Source: Amycolatopsis sacchari (GTDB taxonomy: Bacteria > Actinomycetota > Actinomycetes > Mycobacteriales > Pseudonocardiaceae). Taken from it: a DNA stretch of 64,000 nt. Every line of letters begins with the position of its first letter. Position 1 is the stretch's first letter. The translations under genes and the position numbers were made by a program. A model generated the notes under the pieces. The model ran no database searches. It was not told the DNA's origin and worked only from the letters and a program-made list of their open reading frames with translations. Positions 50,118-59,900 of this stretch are shown here, in pieces. Where the stretch lies: the NCBI RefSeq assembly GCF_900114035.1, contig NZ_FORP01000029.1, positions 20,751 to 84,750 of the forward strand. Reading direction: 5' to 3'.

Positions 50118-51284
50118 ATGACCGAAACGAACGAGAAGACCACCGTCGTCGTCGTGGGTGGCGGAGTCGCCGGGCTCGCAGTCGGCAATTTCCTGTTGCG
50201 CAGCGGAATCGCTTGTGTGGTGCTGGAAAAGCACAGCCGCGAACACGTCGAACAACGGCAGCGGGCGGGGGCGCTCAACGGCCGCGGGGTGCGCATGTTC
50301 CGCGAGTGGGGACTGGACGAGGTCTTACCGGAACCGTCCTCGTCCGACTCCATCGATGCGCCGGGCATGCCGATGCGGATCGACGGAAAAGAGCGGATGT
50401 GGAAGGACATGGAGGACGACGGGGAAGGCGTTTTCTGCCCGCAGCAGGTGCTCGTCCGGAACCTCATCAAGGTTTTCCTCCCCGACGGCGGAGACCTCCG
50501 TTTCGAGGCCGACGACGTGACACTGGACAATCTCGACAGTGACCGCCCCGCCGTGCGTTACCGGGACGCCACCGGCGCGACAAACGTCCTCGACTGCGAT
50601 TTCGTCGCCGGCTGCGACGGCTACCACGGCGTCAGCAGGCAGTCCATTCCCGCCGGCGCCCTCACCCGCTACTCCCACGAGTTCGGCTACGCCTGGCTGG
50701 CGGTTCTGGCGGAGGTGCCCGCGGATCCGCTGGCGACCATGGCGGTGCATTCCCGCGGCTTCGCCGCCCAGATCACCCGCGGACCGAAAGCCAGTCGCCT
50801 GTACCTCCAGGTCCCGCTCACCGACACCGTGGACGACTGGCCGGAAACGCGGATTTGGACCGAACTCGAAACGCGTTTCGGGGATCCGGTGTCCCCCAAG
50901 GGCCCGATCACCACCAAGCAACTCGTACCGCTGCAAGGCGTGGTGTACAGCCCCATGAACTACGGCAGGCTCTACCTCGCCGGCGACGCAGCGCACCTCA
51001 TTTCCCCCATGAGCGCGGAAGGGATGAGCCTCGCGCTCCACGACGCCGAAGCGTTCGCCCGCGCCGTCGTCCACCACGTCGAAAAGGACGACCCGAGCCT
51101 GCTCGAAAGCTACTCCGGCGTCTGCCTGCGCAACACCTGGGAACGCCAGGCCGCCGCGGTCTGGATGACCGACACGATGCACGATTCCGGCGACGCCTCC
51201 CACCGAGGGGAATTCCTCAGGCAGGTCGCCCGGGTGAATCTGGAGACCCTGCTGGAACCGCCCGCTGAGCCGTCCACGGCGTGA
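50118..51284 (+). CDS. PobA-like FAD aromatic hydroxylase with altered substrate-binding residues
   Basis: The 388-residue flavoprotein has VVVVGGGVAGLAVGNFLLRS, the CDGYHGVSRQSIP motif and YLAGDAAHLISPMSAEGMSL. The overall course, including RLYLQVPLTDTVDDWPETRI, follows 4-hydroxybenzoate 3-hydroxylase closely. Aligned from memory to the Pseudomonas enzyme, Arg214, Arg220, Tyr222 and Pro293 are kept (Arg221, Arg227, Tyr229, Pro297 here). Tyr201, Ser212 and Thr294 become Met208, Ile219 and Met298, and the C-terminus stops before the Tyr385 region. These groups bind and deprotonate the phenol or hold the carboxylate, so the substrate is probably not 4-hydroxybenzoate. The gene ends four bases from the convergent gene at 51289, with no terminator. 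Confidence 0.85.
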   Translation: MTETNEKTTVVVVGGGVAGLAVGNFLLRSGIACVVLEKHSREHVEQRQRAGALNGRGVRMFREWGLDEVLPEPSSSDSIDAPGMPMRIDGKERMWKDMEDDGEGVFCPQQVLVRNLIKVFLPDGGDLRFEADDVTLDNLDSDRPAVRYRDATGATNVLDCDFVAGCDGYHGVSRQSIPAGALTRYSHEFGYAWLAVLAEVPADPLATMAVHSRGFAAQITRGPKASRLYLQVPLTDTVDDWPETRIWTELETRFGDPVSPKGPITTKQLVPLQGVVYSPMNYGRLYLAGDAAHLISPMSAEGMSLALHDAEAFARAVVHHVEKDDPSLLESYSGVCLRNTWERQAAAVWMTDTMHDSGDASHRGEFLRQVARVNLETLLEPPAEPSTA

Positions 51285-51288
51285 CGGG

Positions 51289-52923
51289 TCAGGAAGCGGT
51301 GCGGGGAATCGCGCTGTCGAAAGCCAGATGACTGGCGCCTTCCCCGCGGCCGATGCTCGTGCGCCGGGCCGTCCAGCGCTCGTAGCGGCCGTCGGCCCGG
51401 CGGGCGAGCACCGGGACGCGCTGTGCCCGCACGCCTTCGCGCGGGATCTCCTCGTCCTGCACGGTCAGCGGCCGGCCCGGCTCCAGCAGGCGGCCCAGCG
51501 GCTCGACGAGGCGGTTCCCCTTGCGGAGGGCGCCTTTGCGGAGCGCCACGACGCCGGGGGCGACGGCCACCGGGACGAACGGGATCCACCACTCCGGCAC
51601 GGGCGAGGCCAGCAGGTAGTCGTGCGTCGCGAGCGGTTGGGCGCCGGGCGCGGCCGACGGTGGCGCCGCCTCGGCGAGCCGCGTCCGGGGGTCGCCGCTG
51701 GGTGCCTCGACGACGCGCTCGACGGCCCAGACCATGTTGGCCGCCTCGTCGCGCAGGTAGTGCACTTCCTCCAGCGGCCGGCCTTCGAGCGTGGCCGGGG
51801 CCGCGGGCGGCACCAGGAGCCCCGGCACGCCCGGGATCTCGTACATGCTGAAACCTTCGTCTTCGGCACGGGAAACGGTGATGGTGTCGCCGAAGGTGGT
51901 CGTGTACGACAGCTCGCCGAGCGTCGTGAGTGACCCGCACGGTACCTCCAGGGGGACCACCAGCCAGTCCTGGCTGTGCACCAACCCGAACTCCGCGATG
52001 ATCAGCCGGGCCAGGTCGTGCGGCCGCACCTCCAGCGCGCCCAGGTTCACCTGGCCGTCCTCGAACTGCCAGTACCGGTCGGCCGGCATGCCCGTGTAGC
52101 GCAGGGGTGTGGCCAGTACCGTCGGGGCGCGGCCGGTGGCCGGCGCGTCGCCGGTGTCGAGGGTGGGTGCCGTGGGCGCGAGGTCGAAGTCGTGCCAGTC
52201 GATCCGGCCGCCGCCGTAGGACGAGGTGAGCACCTGGCCGGCCACGCTCAGGTCGAACCCGTACTCCAGCCGCGGGGCCGTCCAGCAGTCCGCCGCGGGC
52301 GCACCCTGGTACCACTCCAGCCACTCCCGCGCGGCGGCCAGCGCGGTGGCGGGCAGCCAGCCCGGGGCGGCGGGCGCGCGGAGCGCCTCGGCGATCTTCT
52401 CGCCGTCCGGCACGCGCCCGGCGAACAGCCGTGCCAGCGGCGCACCGGTGCTGTCGTAGGGATCGGCATCGGCGTCGTGTTCGAGCGGGCAGGCCGCCAG
52501 CACCGCTTCGCGGACCGCCGCGTCCTGGACCATCGCGAGGAACTGGGCCCCGCCCATCGCACGCCGACGCAGCCCGGCCTCGCCGGCCGGCATGCGCTCG
52601 ACCAGGGGCTCCAGGAGGTCGTCCGCGGTCAGTGCCTGGACCGTCCCGGTCGCGGCCGACCGCAGACCGGTGATCCGGTCCGAACTCGCCGCGAGCCGGA
52701 CGGAGATCGGGCTGCCGCCGTCCTCGCCCTCGAACTCACCGAGCTGCCATTGCCTGCCGCACAGGAACAGCGGGTCGGCGACGCGGGCTTCGAGGGCGGG
52801 GCTCGGGTCCCAGGACACCGACTGCGGTTCCAGCCGGGTCCAGGCCGGGGGCTCCTTGATGGCGATCAGCTTCTCCGCGCTGGATGCCAAGGGGACCGCG
52901 GAAAGCCCGTCTGCGATAGGCAT
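51289..52923 (-). CDS. Uncharacterised 544-aa protein, last gene of the giant-protein operon
   Basis: I do not recognise a characterised family. The protein begins MPIADGLSAVPLASSAEKL, then a striking conserved-looking block with LEPQSVSWDPSPALEARVAD, PLFLCGRQWQLGEFEGEDGG and SPISVRLAASS. Later parts include RYWQFEDGQVNLGALEVRPH, DLARLIIAEFGLVHSQDWLV and VPEWWIPFVPVAVAPGVVAL. It is rich in Trp and beta-type segments, with no signal peptide or membrane helix, so it should be cytosolic or released by lysis. The start is two bases after the upstream stop. I recall similar QWQLGEFxGEDxGSP proteins as hypothetical in several phyla, but cannot verify that. A structural or substrate-binding role in a complex with its operon partners is a guess. 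Confidence 0.7.
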   Translation of the reverse strand: MPIADGLSAVPLASSAEKLIAIKEPPAWTRLEPQSVSWDPSPALEARVADPLFLCGRQWQLGEFEGEDGGSPISVRLAASSDRITGLRSAATGTVQALTADDLLEPLVERMPAGEAGLRRRAMGGAQFLAMVQDAAVREAVLAACPLEHDADADPYDSTGAPLARLFAGRVPDGEKIAEALRAPAAPGWLPATALAAAREWLEWYQGAPAADCWTAPRLEYGFDLSVAGQVLTSSYGGGRIDWHDFDLAPTAPTLDTGDAPATGRAPTVLATPLRYTGMPADRYWQFEDGQVNLGALEVRPHDLARLIIAEFGLVHSQDWLVVPLEVPCGSLTTLGELSYTTTFGDTITVSRAEDEGFSMYEIPGVPGLLVPPAAPATLEGRPLEEVHYLRDEAANMVWAVERVVEAPSGDPRTRLAEAAPPSAAPGAQPLATHDYLLASPVPEWWIPFVPVAVAPGVVALRKGALRKGNRLVEPLGRLLEPGRPLTVQDEEIPREGVRAQRVPVLARRADGRYERWTARRTSIGRGEGASHLAFDSAIPRTAS

Positions 52924-52925
52924 CG

Positions 52926-55900
52926 TCAGTGCCTCACTTCCTTGACATACGGGATCATGTCGGCGGGGTCGCCGATCTCGTTGACGAGGCGGGCGGCGTC
53001 CAGCCCCTTCTCGCCGTTGAGCGAAGCGTTGCGGGTGACGAGCGCGGGCAGCACGCGGCCCACGACCTGGGTGCGCTCCAAAGTGATCAGCCGGGTCCTG
53101 GCCAGGTCGAGGGTGTCGTTCAGCGCCTCGGCGAGGGTGTCCGCCGTCCACGGCGAGCCGTCCGGCGACACGGCGAGCAGCACGCACTGCGGCGGCCGGG
53201 CGCCGGGCGCATCGGCGTGCACCGCCACCCCCGTCGTGATCAGCGCTTCGGACCCCTGCTCCCGCGGCAACCGCCTGGGCACGGTCTCGACCCATTCGTC
53301 GATCACGAGCCCCGCCAGGGGTCCGGCGCCGGGCGCGCCGTCGACCACGAAGCTCGTCACGGGCGAGTCCAGCGGCGGGCCGGAGGGGTCGAAGGGCAGC
53401 GCGATCCATCGTTCCGGCGTGCCGAGCTGGGCGACCCGGAGGCTGTCCGGCGTTCCCGCCGCCATCAGCACCTCGACGTGCCGGGCCACGCCGTCCCGCA
53501 CGGTCGCGACGTCGAACAGCAGCCTCGTGATGTCCGCGCGGTCCGGGTTCAGCCGCCCGAGGGCGGCCTGGAAGCCGTCGTCGGCCGGCTGGATCACCGG
53601 CAGGATCCGGAAGTCCTCGCCGAACAGCGCCTCCCCCGCGGCGATGGGATCGTCGTCGAGAAGTGCTGTCGCTTTCGCCTCCCGCCGCCGCGCCTCGGCC
53701 GGGTCATCGATGCCGAACCCGGTGGCTTCGCCGTGAGAAAGCGCTTCCAGCGCATGGGAAACCCGGTCACGCAGGTCGCCGTGGTCGATGCCGCAGGCGG
53801 CCTTGTCCCCGGGGCGCGTGAGATCCGCGGGCAGCAGGGGCCGCGCCCCGGCGAGCAGCCGGTGCAGCGACCGGGCCTTTTCGGCGGCGGTCAGGACCGG
53901 ATCCGCGAGCGCGCCCAGGCCCGGCAAGGCCGCGCGCAAGCGGCGTTCGAGGACGCCCGGCCGGGCGGCGTCGTACACGAAGTCCAAGGCGCTCAGTCCC
54001 GCCAGGTCCAGGCTCTCGCCCCCCGCGCCCACGGTGATGGCGGTGGCGGGACCCAGCATGGTTCGGGCCCATTGCTCGAGCCGGGGTTCCACCAGCTGGC
54101 GAGGCGTGCCCACAGCCCATCCCCCGGAAGCTCCGGTGGCAGGCTCGCCGGCGATCACCAGGTCCCGGTGCGTGACGGGGATGCCGCGGGTCGGGGTGCG
54201 GACCACGTCGAACTCCGCGGGCGGCGGACCTCCGGCCGCGACCACGTCCATGACGGCGGCGGCCCGCGCGGAGTTGCCCGACGCGAACTGGTGCACGCCC
54301 TCGGCGACCAGCAGGTCGGCCACCGCGTCGTACGCGGCCAGCGCCTGGTCGAGGACCTCGTTGACGGCCGCCCATTCCCCGTCGTCGGGTCCGGTCCACC
54401 CGTCGAGGAACGGGTTGTCTGCCGGGCCCTGGTCGAGTGCCGGGCGGATCACGGTCTCGCGGTCGAGGGTGAGCAGCGCGACCCCGTCGACGACATCGGC
54501 CACCACCATCGCCTCGACGTCGGCGCGCGGCGGGGTGCCGCCGACGTCGGTCAGCTTTCCCGTGCGCAGCGGCGCGAGTGCGCGCAGCGAAAGCACGAAC
54601 CGTGCCAGCGCACCGCCGGTGGCCGGGTGGTCGTGCAGCCCCCGTTCGACCGTGTAGCCGAGCAGAGCCCCGAGCTGCTGCCCCTGCCGCACGCCCTCCA
54701 GCAGCCGCAGCCCGGTCCGGACCTGGCCGCTGGACAGGTCGAACGAGAACGCCCCGCTGGCCCGGTGCGCGAGGTTCGCCGCACGCAGCACACCGGCGGT
54801 CGTGGCCTGCGCCAGGCTGGGGGCGTGGATGTAGCCGCCAGGGCGCTCGGCGGGATCACTGGGGACGATGTCGTGCACCCAGCCGTAGGCGCCCAGTGCC
54901 AGGCCCCTCGGCTCGCGTGACCGGAGGACAGCGAGCCGGCGGGTGGCGAGCGCCGTCAACCCGGCGTCGATCCGGTGGGAGCAGCAGTCCAGTGTCTGGG
55001 CCACGAGGAGGGCGCGCTGGGCGGTGTCGGCCGACAGGACCAGGTCGAGGGCGGACCGGAACGCGTTCCGCCGGTCGCTCGCGCGGAGCCAGGCCTGTGC
55101 CGCGGCGATCGCCAGCTGGTGCCGGGCGTCGGGCACCGGGTGGTTCACCGCGACGTCCGCGAGCGACGTGCGGGTCGCCTCCAGCGGCTGGTACTGCGCC
55201 AGGAGACTGCTGCCGGCGAACCCGGACTCCGCGGCGAGCCGGTCGGCGAGGGGCCTCAACTCCGAGGCGGAGGCCCGCCCGGCGAACGCCTCCGTGACCG
55301 CGGGAGCGTGTGCGGCCGCCGGCCCGGTGGCCAGCAGTGCGCTGACGGCGTCGAACCGCTCCGGCGGGATCGCCGTCCCGGCGGCCCGCGCTTCCACGTC
55401 GTCGGCGATCTCGACGAGGGCTTGCAGCACGCTCCGCACCTGGCGTGGCTGGTCCTGCCGGAGTGCCGCCACGAAGTCCGCGTCGGTCCCGTCCGCGAGC
55501 GGCAGGCCCAGCGGGCGCGTCGTCGGGCCGGGCACGGCGTCCGCGAGGTTGCCCATGACCAGGCCGAGCTTGTCGTAGAGGGTGTCCAGGAACGAGGTCG
55601 TCTGCTCGTAGACGCGGCCCGGCACGTTGTCCACGAGCGTGGCGTACATGTTCATGGTCTGCGACAGGATCGACCGGACCCGCAGGCCGAGCATGGCCGG
55701 CGCGGAGCCCAGCACGTCCAGCAGCGTCTCCGGCGAGGAGTCCGCGCGGACGGCCGGTGCGACGGCGTCGCCGTAGAACGCGTGGATCGTGGTGAGGACC
55801 CGGTTCAGCTGGGGTTCCACCGGATCGGCCTCGTCGGGGGCGAACCGGTGGACCGCGGTGACCGGGAGCAGCCCGTACGGCTGGTCACCGATCCGCAGCG

Positions 55901-56945
55901 TCGGGAGGGGTCCCGCGCCCCGCACGTGGTCCTGGAAGAAGTCGCGCACCGCCTCGAGCTGCTGCGGCGTGATGTTCGCACCGGAGGGTCCCACCTTGAG
56001 GAGTTCGCTGAGGAAGGTGCCCCAGGTGGCCGGCCACAGCACGGTGTGCGCGGCGCGGGCCAGGTCCTGGTCGCGGTCGAACGCACCGGGGACGTCGGCG
56101 AGCACGGCCGGATCGATCCCCAGCGCCGCGGTGAGCAGCGCACCGTCGGAACCCGGGGTCGGCGCCCAGCTCACGCCCGCGGGCGGGGGCGCCGGTGGCT
56201 GGCGCCGCTGCCACGCGCTCCGGTCGGTCTCGGTGTTGTTGGTGGGGGTGCCCTGCGGGACGAAGGCCATCCCGGCGGTGTAGCGCTGCGCGGTGAGCAG
56301 CCGTTCCAGCTCCGCCTGCCCGTCCTCGCGGACGCCGAACACGACCAGCCGGTCCACCTTTTCCGCGGGCCGCGGCAGCGGCACGGTGACCGCCATGCCC
56401 ACCCGTTCGGCTTCGGCGTAGTCCACGAGCCACGACATCCCCTCGGCGAGGGGCAGGTCCCCGTGCCGGACGACGGTGCCGCCCGCCGCGGGCGCCACGA
56501 CGAGACGGTCCGGGATCGGCCGCCCCGCCGCCTTCGCCGTGTCGGTCCCCTGCCGTACGACGGCCACGAAGTAGGCGGGCAGCCCGCGTGCCGTGACCGG
56601 CCCGCCTTGGCGCGGTGGGACGTCCGGGAAACGGAGCTCGCCGCTGAACGGGTCGTCGAGGTTCAGGGGCGTCATCGCCTTGGCGACCCAGGGCGCGCGG
56701 TCCGGTTTGGTCCTCGTGGCGAGCAATGCGAACGCGGCGTCGCTGTCGCCGCCGCTCGCGACCGACGTCCAGTACTCCCTCGCCGCGGTCCGCTCGGTGT
56801 CGTCCAGACCGGGGTCGAGCCGGTCGATGTGCGGGTCGTCGGGGTAGACGCGGACGCGCAGTGCGCCGTCGGTGAAGCGGGTTTCGAGCCGGACCGGCAA
56901 GAGGACCAGCGGGCGCTCCGGCGGCGCGGTGAAGGGCGTGGTCAT
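52926..56945 (-). CDS. Uncharacterised 1339-aa protein of the giant-protein operon
   Basis: The protein has no family I can name. It starts MTTPFTAPPERPLVLLPVRL then ETRFTDGALRVRVYPDDPHI, a beta-type N-terminal domain, with RAPWVAKAMTPLNLDDPFSG and GPLPTLRIGDQPYGLLPVTA later. A long helical, Ala-rich middle (residues about 400-950) follows and a mixed C-terminal part with LGTPERWIALPFDPSGPPLD, AGLVIDEWVETVPRRLPREQ. No signal peptide, membrane helix, nucleotide-binding or protease motif is visible. The ATG at 56945 follows the previous stop after two bases; a reading from 57128 would overlap the upstream gene. GC content and codon use match the neighbours, so it does not look like a recent acquisition. 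It is most likely a structural protein of a large complex; this is inference. Confidence 0.75.
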   Translation of the reverse strand: MTTPFTAPPERPLVLLPVRLETRFTDGALRVRVYPDDPHIDRLDPGLDDTERTAAREYWTSVASGGDSDAAFALLATRTKPDRAPWVAKAMTPLNLDDPFSGELRFPDVPPRQGGPVTARGLPAYFVAVVRQGTDTAKAAGRPIPDRLVVAPAAGGTVVRHGDLPLAEGMSWLVDYAEAERVGMAVTVPLPRPAEKVDRLVVFGVREDGQAELERLLTAQRYTAGMAFVPQGTPTNNTETDRSAWQRRQPPAPPPAGVSWAPTPGSDGALLTAALGIDPAVLADVPGAFDRDQDLARAAHTVLWPATWGTFLSELLKVGPSGANITPQQLEAVRDFFQDHVRGAGPLPTLRIGDQPYGLLPVTAVHRFAPDEADPVEPQLNRVLTTIHAFYGDAVAPAVRADSSPETLLDVLGSAPAMLGLRVRSILSQTMNMYATLVDNVPGRVYEQTTSFLDTLYDKLGLVMGNLADAVPGPTTRPLGLPLADGTDADFVAALRQDQPRQVRSVLQALVEIADDVEARAAGTAIPPERFDAVSALLATGPAAAHAPAVTEAFAGRASASELRPLADRLAAESGFAGSSLLAQYQPLEATRTSLADVAVNHPVPDARHQLAIAAAQAWLRASDRRNAFRSALDLVLSADTAQRALLVAQTLDCCSHRIDAGLTALATRRLAVLRSREPRGLALGAYGWVHDIVPSDPAERPGGYIHAPSLAQATTAGVLRAANLAHRASGAFSFDLSSGQVRTGLRLLEGVRQGQQLGALLGYTVERGLHDHPATGGALARFVLSLRALAPLRTGKLTDVGGTPPRADVEAMVVADVVDGVALLTLDRETVIRPALDQGPADNPFLDGWTGPDDGEWAAVNEVLDQALAAYDAVADLLVAEGVHQFASGNSARAAAVMDVVAAGGPPPAEFDVVRTPTRGIPVTHRDLVIAGEPATGASGGWAVGTPRQLVEPRLEQWARTMLGPATAITVGAGGESLDLAGLSALDFVYDAARPGVLERRLRAALPGLGALADPVLTAAEKARSLHRLLAGARPLLPADLTRPGDKAACGIDHGDLRDRVSHALEALSHGEATGFGIDDPAEARRREAKATALLDDDPIAAGEALFGEDFRILPVIQPADDGFQAALGRLNPDRADITRLLFDVATVRDGVARHVEVLMAAGTPDSLRVAQLGTPERWIALPFDPSGPPLDSPVTSFVVDGAPGAGPLAGLVIDEWVETVPRRLPREQGSEALITTGVAVHADAPGARPPQCVLLAVSPDGSPWTADTLAEALNDTLDLARTRLITLERTQVVGRVLPALVTRNASLNGEKGLDAARLVNEIGDPADMIPYVKEVRH

Positions 56946-56947
56946 CG

Positions 56948-59900
56948 TCAGCCGGCTCCCATCGGTCCGAGCAGGTCGTGGATGTCGAAGGCGGCCCGTA
57001 CCGGTTGCTGGAGCAGTGCGCGGGCGGTGCCGGCGGCGTTCGCCACGGGCGGGGTCAGGAAGGGTTCGGCCGACTCCCCCGGCCCGAACCGGGGCGCCGT
57101 CGGGTGCTCGGCGAGGACGAACCACCACGGGGTGCCCGCGCTGTGCGCGTCTCGCACCTCGGTGACGGTGAGGTCGAACCCGGCGAGCAGCGCCCCCGAG
57201 CGCAACCTCCGCTGGAACAGGAGCGGAGCGGCGGTGTCCCCGGTCTCGGGCGACCCGCCGCGCAGTGCCAGCGCCACGGTGTCGGGGTAGCGGCGGATCA
57301 GCTCACCGCGGACCAGCATCACCAGGCGGCCGTCGAGGTCGGCCGAGATGTGCGAGCCGAGCGGCCCGTCGTCGTTGAGGTGCAGTTCGCCGGTCAGCTC
57401 GTCGCCGTGGTGGTCGCCCCAGAACCGCCGGAAGTACGTCCCCCGCTGGTCGGTCGGGTAACCGCGCCACAGCAGCTCCCGGGCCATCTCGTGGCTGAGC
57501 CCGGCGAAGAACGCTTCCAGGAAGACCGCGTTCGACACCAGGGTGGTGACCAGGTCCGGCTCGTCGAGCGTGGCCGTGCCGGCGATCAGCCAGTCCGGGT
57601 CGTAGTCCTCGAGCGCCTGGTACATCGGCCGGTCGAAGCGCGGCGCGGCCATGATCGGCTCGGCGGGCCTGCCGTCGAACCAGTTCCCGGGCACCCAGCC
57701 GGGCAGCCGCAGGCGCTCGGCGACCTGCGCGGCGGTCGAGCGGTCCGGGTCCAGCTCGGTGAGCAGCTGGTCCTTCGCGACCGCGTAGGCGGGCCGGATG
57801 GGCGTGCCCTGCCAGTCCGGTGACACCAGTGCTCCGGTCGCCGGCTGCATGGCGGCCTCGATGTCGCGGGGCTCGATACGTGCCTGCAGCGCCTGTTTGA
57901 GGGGTTCCGTGGCGGTGATCCCCGCGCTGTCGACGGCGAGCCGGGCGCGCGTGGCGGGAGCGAGGTGCGCGCGCCCGAGATCGGCGAGCGCCGCGACGCT
58001 CATCCGGTCCTTCGCCAGCTGGGCCAGCGTGGCGGTGTCCAGGTCGAGGCGCGCCAGCTCGGCCAGCGTGGTGTCGGGCAGCTCGGTGCGAGCCGCCTCC
58101 GCCAGCACGTCGGGGTGGAGGTCCAGCGCCAGCCGCGCGAGCGCGCCGGTGGGCAGCTGCGCGCGTGCCATCTCCGCGCGCACACCGGTATCGAGCCCCG
58201 CGGACACCCCCAGTTCGGTCGTGGCGGCGCGCGCCAGGGTCTCGGTGGCCGCGTGCTCCCTGGCGATCCCGGCGAGGGTGGTCTCGGTCAGGGCACTCTG
58301 CGCGGCACCGGCGAGCGCTTCCGTCCTGGCCCCGGTCCGGGCGGCGTCGGCCAGGTCCGCCGTCTCCAGGTGCTGACGGCCCGCTGCCGCCAGCAGGTCG
58401 TCGCTCACGCCGCCGTGCCGCACCACGCCCGCCACCGCGTCGTCGCCCGGTCCGAGGCCGAGCTGCTCGGTGACCGTGGCGAGCTGTTCCCCGGCGAGAT
58501 CGCCGGCCTGGCCGCCGACCTCGGCCACCGCGGCGATGTCGCCGAGCAGGCCGGCCGCGAGCTCGGGGTTCACCTCCGGATCGGACGGCATCGCCTGCTG
58601 CAGCACGTCGAGGGCCTGCTCCGCCGCCCACTGCTCGATGTCGAAGTCCGGGTCGATGTCCGGCATGGGCCAGAAGCAGTGCAGGACCATGGCCTCCCAC
58701 TCGTCCCACCAGGCGAGGAACTCCTCGGCGGTCATGCTCTCCCAGTCGGGCGGCGCGGCCAGCTCGTAGTCCCGCGCGATCTCGACCACGCGCAGCTGGG
58801 AAAGCCGGGCGATCTCGCCGTCGTCGTAGGGGCGCTGGAAGTCGCGGGGCACGTCCCCGGGGGCCAGCAGGTCCGCCGGGCTGGTGCGCCGCACGACCCG
58901 GCGGAAGGCCTGCGTGGACGCCATCGGCGCGGTGCTCGACGCGGCGAGCTCGGAACGGGCGCTCCCGTTCTCCGCGCCCGGCACCGCGTCCTGGACGGGC
59001 CTGCCGATCTGGAGGAGGTCGCCGTATCCGAGCGGGCTCAGGTGCCGCGCGAACATCGACGACCGGACGGCGCGCGCCAGCTGCGCCTGCCGTAGCCACT
59101 GGTTCACCTCGCCCAGCCGGCCGACCTGGGCCCACGCGGACTGCATCAGCTGTTCCTGGTCGCGCTGGACGACGCGGGCGCCGAGCGCGGCCACGATCCG
59201 GTTGGCCGGGTCGAGGTTGAGCTGCGGCAGCCACGCGGTCGCCGGTGCGGACACCAGTCGGCCGGAGCCGGCCTGGGACCCGGCGTAGACCGGCGGGCAG
59301 AGCGGCAACGGCTCCCCCGGCTCGTGCGCGCCGGGCTTGCGGGCGAGGACGGTCGGCAGGAGGAGCAGGTCCCGCAGCTCGCCGGTCACCTCCGCGGGCC
59401 AGCCTCCGGCGCGGGCGGCCGCGGCCTCGGCGGGATCGTCGCTGGCGGCCCGCGGCGGGATCGGGGACACCAGCGGGCCGCGGACCAGCTGCAACTGCCC
59501 GGACGGGATAGCCGGGGCCTCGTCGCCGAACAGGTCGCCCCACGGCCGGGAGGTGTCGACCAGCCTGCGGCCGACCTGCCAGGGCGCCGGGCTGGGGACC
59601 AGTTTCCCCGCCAGCATCCCGAAATCGCCGCCCTCGCCGGTGTCGAACCGCCACGAATGCAGGACCGGCAGCTCGATCTCCTCGTCGTCGCCACCTTTCC
59701 GCCACGCGGGTTCGAGGGTGCCGGTCTCGTCGCCGGGGTTCAGCGCGGCCCGCCTTCCCGCGTCGAACGCCGGTACGACGCAGGCCAGGTAACGGGTGAA
59801 GGGCTCGAGGCGGCGGGGGCACATCAGCCGGGACAGGTTCGTCGGCGCGAAGTGCGCCGACAAGCGGTCGTCGATTGCCGGGCCCGCGATGGGCCCGTGG

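Noticed and set aside
54975..57290. A 771-codon plus-strand frame opposite the 1339-aa gene
   Set aside because: Its composition (Arg, Gly, His, Val rich) is that of an antisense shadow, and the minus-strand gene has coupled starts and structured protein sequence.
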